NCBI GenBank assembly: GCA_943735955.1
Contig: OX030955.1
Span: forward strand, 2,034,234 to 2,098,233
Length of the DNA stretch: 64,000 nt
Reading direction: 5' to 3'
DNA from: Piscicola geometra
Lineage: Eukaryota > Annelida > Clitellata > Hirudinida > Piscicolidae
Under the pieces are notes generated by a model. It saw only the letters and a program-made list of their open reading frames with translations, had not been told where the DNA came from and made no database searches. Within the stretch, counting starts at the first letter, position 1. Every line of letters begins with the position of its first letter. The translations under genes were made by a program, and so were the position numbers. This document shows positions 60,745 to 64,000 of this stretch, piece by piece.

Positions 60745-61515
60745 AACCAGAGGCGGTGTTCGGCTGCAAATCTTGGTGGGATCCTAGGTTAAAATAAACT
60801 TCTGTTTTGATATGAATATTCAAGTAAGCAAAGATAACTGTAATGAATTCATTCATTTTAATACTCTTAAATCTTAGAAGAATCAATTGTGGTTTGTCAA
60901 TTTTTCATTTCTACTCAATTATAAATAGGTTAAAATTTGTGTGAAAATAATGTTTTAAATGAATTTCTAAAATTATTATATATTTAAGTCCGTTATCTAG
61001 AAGTGGGACTGGGACCATTTTGTATTACCAGTCCCAAAAAAAGTTCCCGTCTTGTCTTTATTCCGCTGGGCATCATAATTTTGGTTCTCAATAATTTGAC
61101 ACCGTTCCGACACATTCCTGAACGTCAAAACTTGGCAATAACCCAATTTAAATTATATTCACTAAATGTTGAAAATGCTTTTCACAGGGAATTATACTTG
61201 CAGATATACTGAACACAATTTTTGCTACTTCGTGTAGTATTTAAAAAGTTATCATTTCACTCCAATAAAATAAAACCTCTAATACTCTTCAATTTTTTAG
61301 GACGTAATTTTAAATATTTTTACAATTTATCTTCTTCTTCTGTATTATTATATGAACATTCTGTTTTATGCCATGGTTGACGATTATGCTCGAATCAAAA
61401 CAAGAGTTTTTAAAAAATAATGGATAAAAGTAGTGGGTTTCACATTCCTCCCTACCAAAAAGTGGGGAGATCTGGACCCCAAGACCCCCCCAGGATCGCG
61501 TCCATGCCTGTTTGG
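60745..61515 (+). repeat. Dispersed repeat, copy 2, interrupted by a hAT fragment
   Basis: The left part (60745-60850) and right part (about 61346-61515) together match the 59760-60180 copy. The intervening 60998-61345 segment is hAT-derived, so the hAT element inserted into this copy. Confidence 0.65.
60998..61345 (-). mobile_element. Degenerate hAT fragment of the 23.8-kb family
   Basis: It begins tagaagtgggac, one or two changes from the tagaggtcggac end, and contains remnants of subterminal repeats (agttcccgtcttgtc) and of the transposase 3' region (tcactccaataaaataaaac). It is in minus orientation, internally deleted and non-functional. Confidence 0.7.
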
Positions 61516-61782
61516 ACTTCCCATGGCATGTGTCAACACTCATATGTATGCTTGCATTTAAATTCTTAATTTTTTTTCCATTTCAGAATGTCAAGAAACA
61601 CAGAAATCTGATCAACTGAATGTAATAACATACTTTATTTAAATAAATGATGCTTTTTTAATGACTATATTTGTCATGATATGATTAAAAACGCATTGAA
61701 AATGTTCTGAATGTGTGTTTTGAAGGATCAGTCGATAAGACAAAATTTGAACTTTGTGGGAGACGTGATCGATGATGAGAGG
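61516..61782. other. Spacer before the terminal hAT element
   Basis: A+T-rich sequence with no gene or repeat recognised. Confidence 0.5.
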
Positions 61783-62330
61783 GTGAAGAATAGAGGTCGG
61801 ACGTGGACGATTTTTCATTCCCAGTCCCATCCCGTTCCCGAATTTTTTCCCCGTCTCGTCCTGTTCCCGATGGGCCATCAAAATTTTTATTTCCGTCTTG
61901 TCCCGTTCCCGCAAGTCGATTCTCGGTGCCGACCCGTTCCCGAAACTTTTTCGTTTTTGTATTCATTTACGCTGCCGTTTTCACTGGTCCCAAACTTGCT
62001 AGTCCTAACATTTCTTAAAATTCATTATTTGAAAGTCATAGAATATTTATTTTAATAAAATAAAAAAACATTATTTAAATTTCAACTATTTATTGAAATG
62101 AAAGTATTGAAGTTAGTCATTGTTTTTGAGTAATTCAATCAAGTTTTTATTGCTTTTTATTCGGGTTAAACCGTAAAGAGTTTTAGCTTTCAAATTAGAT
62201 GATTTTTGGTCTTAAGTTAAACGACCACATGTTGAAAAATTCCATTCACAGGGAATATGACTTGCATGTATACTAAACAAAATTCTGGCTTCATTTTGTA
62301 ATATTGGAAAATTGCTCATTTTACTCCAAT

Positions 62331-63664
62331 ATTCCTCAACAATTAATCTTCTATCTAGAAAAAAACTCACTTCTTCCTTCTTCTCAATCTGGTTTCAGAA
62401 TTGGCCACTCCACTGAAACTGCTTTACTTAAACTCTATAATGACCTTATTTTAACTTCTGATTCTAATGCCTCTTCTCTTCTTTTATGCCTTGACTTTTC
62501 AGCTGCTTTTGACACTGTCGACCATACTCTTTTATTAAATGTTTTAGATTCTTCCTTTAATATTTCTGGTTTCTCTCTTATCTGGCCTAAATCCTACCTT
62601 TCTGAGCGAACTTCCTATGTATCAATTGAATCTTCTCGTTCTTCTTCTGTTTCTTTATCTTATGGTGTTCCACAGGGCTCAATCCTTGGTCTCTTACTTT
62701 TTATTCTTTATACCTCGGAACTACCTAATATTATTTCGTCATCTTCTTTAAACAGTCAAATTTATGCTGACGACTCCTATATTTATACATCTTTCACTGA
62801 CTCTTCTCTTGACCTTACTGTTAATTTAAATAACTCTCTGTCTTCAATCTATAATCTCTTGGGCTTCTTCTGTGTTTCTCAAACTTAATCCGGACAAATT
62901 TGAACTCATATATTTCAATAAAAAATCAAAGTCTTTACTATCTCTTCCTTCTTTAGTTTTGCCTCCCCCCTCTTCACTCTTTCTAAACCCTTCCTCTTCC
63001 ATTCGTAGCCTTGGTTTCATTTTTGATTCTAACTTGTTTTTAGCTTCTCAAATTCTATCTGTCTCTAAATCTTGTTACTTCCACATTCGTCATATTAAAC
63101 AGCTTCTTCCTTTTCTCGATGATCCTACCCTACAACTTCTTGTATCTTCTCTAGTTCTCTCCAGGAACGATTATTGCAACTCTCTTTACTATGGTCTCCC
63201 TGATACTACTTTAGTTCCTCTAAATAAAACCTTTAATTGTGCTGTTCGTCTTGTTGCTCGTGCTCCTAATTTTTCTCACATTTCTCCTTATCTTCGTTTG
63301 TTACATTGGTTACCTTTGAGATCTAGAGTGACTTTCGAAATATGCCTAAATATGTTTAAAATTCATAACTGTAATGCTCCAATTTATCTTTAAAATCTAA
63401 TTAAACAACCCCCTAAATCTGGTCTAAGATCATCTACCTTTAATCGCTCTTTTCGTTTTCCAGTTAAACACTCTTTTGCTAAACGTTCTTTTTCTTACTG
63501 TGGTCCTCTTTTATGGAATTCTTTACCTTCTTCTTTAACTTCAACTAAGTCACTCATAACTTTCCGTCGAGGCCTGAAGACGTACTTGTTTGGGACGTGA
63601 TGGCTGAGCGCTTTTGTTCACTTAGCAAAGGGCGCTATAAAAATTATTAGTGATTGATTGATTG
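62331..63664 (+). pseudogene. CR1/L2-like LINE, 5'-truncated, frameshifted, inserted in a hAT
   Basis: Reverse-transcriptase landmarks are in order: SLLPSSQSGFR; CLDFSAAFDTVDH; YGVPQGSILGLLLF; the catalytic IYADD at about 62760-62775. After a one-base frameshift near 62860 the frame continues with LKLNPDKFELIYF, SLGFIFDSNL, LVLSRNDYCNSL and LLHWLPL, then stops prematurely at 63392. Homology continues past that stop to LLWNSLPSSL. The 3' end has ggcgctataaaaatt and ATTG repeats, ending at 63664. The flanks match a continuous hAT sequence, and the only duplication is aat. It encodes no working enzyme. Confidence 0.88.
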
Positions 63665-64000
63665 AATAAAATAAAACATCTTTATAATCTTTAGTTTTGT
63701 TGGGACGTAATTGTGAATATTTGTACAGTTCATCCTCTTCTGAAATTTTTTCATCGTTCATTATTATAAATTCTTCAATAATGTTATAAATATGTTTTTT
63801 GACAACCTTCTTATTCTCCACAACTGCAAATATAAAATCATTCGTGTAATTTGATAGTATAACAATTTTCTTATAATTATTACGCTATTAAAACAAACAT
63901 AATAGGTCTAAATAACCATCATTTGTTTTTTTTCTCAGCTTGGTCTGGCTGTACAAAATATAATTAAATTTTCTCTAATGAAATTCTTGGTAGTCATTTC
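63665..64000 (-). pseudogene. hAT transposase fragment beyond the LINE insertion
   Basis: The minus strand reads SEEDELYKYSQLRPNKTKDY, closely matching the plus-strand segment at 24705-24765. This is the continuation of the transposase-derived region interrupted by the LINE. It continues upstream off the window and is broken by the insertion. Confidence 0.8.

Larger units (their letters stand above)
61791..64000 (-). mobile_element. hAT element of the 23.8-kb family, running off the window
   Basis: It starts tagaggtcggac (61791) followed by subterminal cccgttcccgaatttt-type repeats, the complement of those at 25.2-25.4 kb. The preceding 8 bases (gtgaagaa) are the presumed target duplication. 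The transposase-derived sequence is on the minus strand and is split by a LINE (62331-63664). The other end lies beyond 64000. Confidence 0.85.

Noticed and set aside
62304..63393. Functional reverse transcriptase gene
   Set aside because: Frameshift near 62860, premature stop at 63392, and missing 5' half with endonuclease.

Overview
The window is animal nuclear DNA from a bilaterian invertebrate. It is strongly A+T-rich, with split genes, short GT-AG introns, many microsatellites and minisatellites, and abundant hAT transposons, CR1/L2-like LINE fragments and tRNA-derived SINEs. A (CCCTAA)n block matches the common metazoan telomere repeat. One gene resembles the protostome neuropeptide elevenin, so a protostome, perhaps a spiralian, is my best guess. 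The species cannot be named from the sequence.

Layout. 1-10.5 kb is mostly non-coding DNA with small repeats and one possible cysteine-rich exon. 10.6-14.5 kb (-) is a TMEM41B homologue, with a large 18-bp minisatellite lying against one splice acceptor. 16.0-17.8 kb (+) is an intronless C2H2 zinc-finger gene. 17.8-23.8 kb shows no recognisable gene. 23.8-25.4 kb is a complete-ended hAT element with 11-bp inverted ends and an 8-bp target duplication. 26.0-28.3 kb (-) is an intronless muscarinic-type acetylcholine receptor. 28.3-35.4 kb has no recognisable gene. 35.4-38.5 kb (+) is a 12-exon NT5DC1 homologue. 38.9-39.9 kb (+) is a 7-exon VAMP4 homologue. 40.4-41.0 kb (-) is SEC61G. 42.4-45.9 kb (+) is a TATA-promoted elevenin-like neuropeptide precursor. 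46.1-55.0 kb (-) is a 16-exon KIAA2013 homologue whose introns hold several large minisatellites. 55-64 kb is transposon on transposon.

The split genes were assembled by hand from exon homology, reading phase and GT-AG borders. NT5DC1 (449 codons), VAMP4 (139), SEC61G (68), the elevenin precursor (97) and KIAA2013 (627) each close in frame at about the expected family length. They are ordinary cell genes: ER membrane protein entry (SEC61G), ER lipid scrambling (TMEM41B), trans-Golgi/endosome fusion (VAMP4), a HAD nucleotidase-like protein and a conserved membrane protein. Two signalling genes are added. I see no functional pathway linking them.

The most notable points are these. (1) Intron repeats are polarised around splice sites: G/T-rich just after donors and C/A-rich just before acceptors, so intron ends are often complementary, including a near-perfect hairpin filling a 60-nt intron. 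(2) The elevenin-like precursor gene. (3) A three-level nest of mobile elements with a telomere-repeat hairpin at its core. (4) A TMEM41B gene in which the exon for one membrane segment cannot be found next to the minisatellite.
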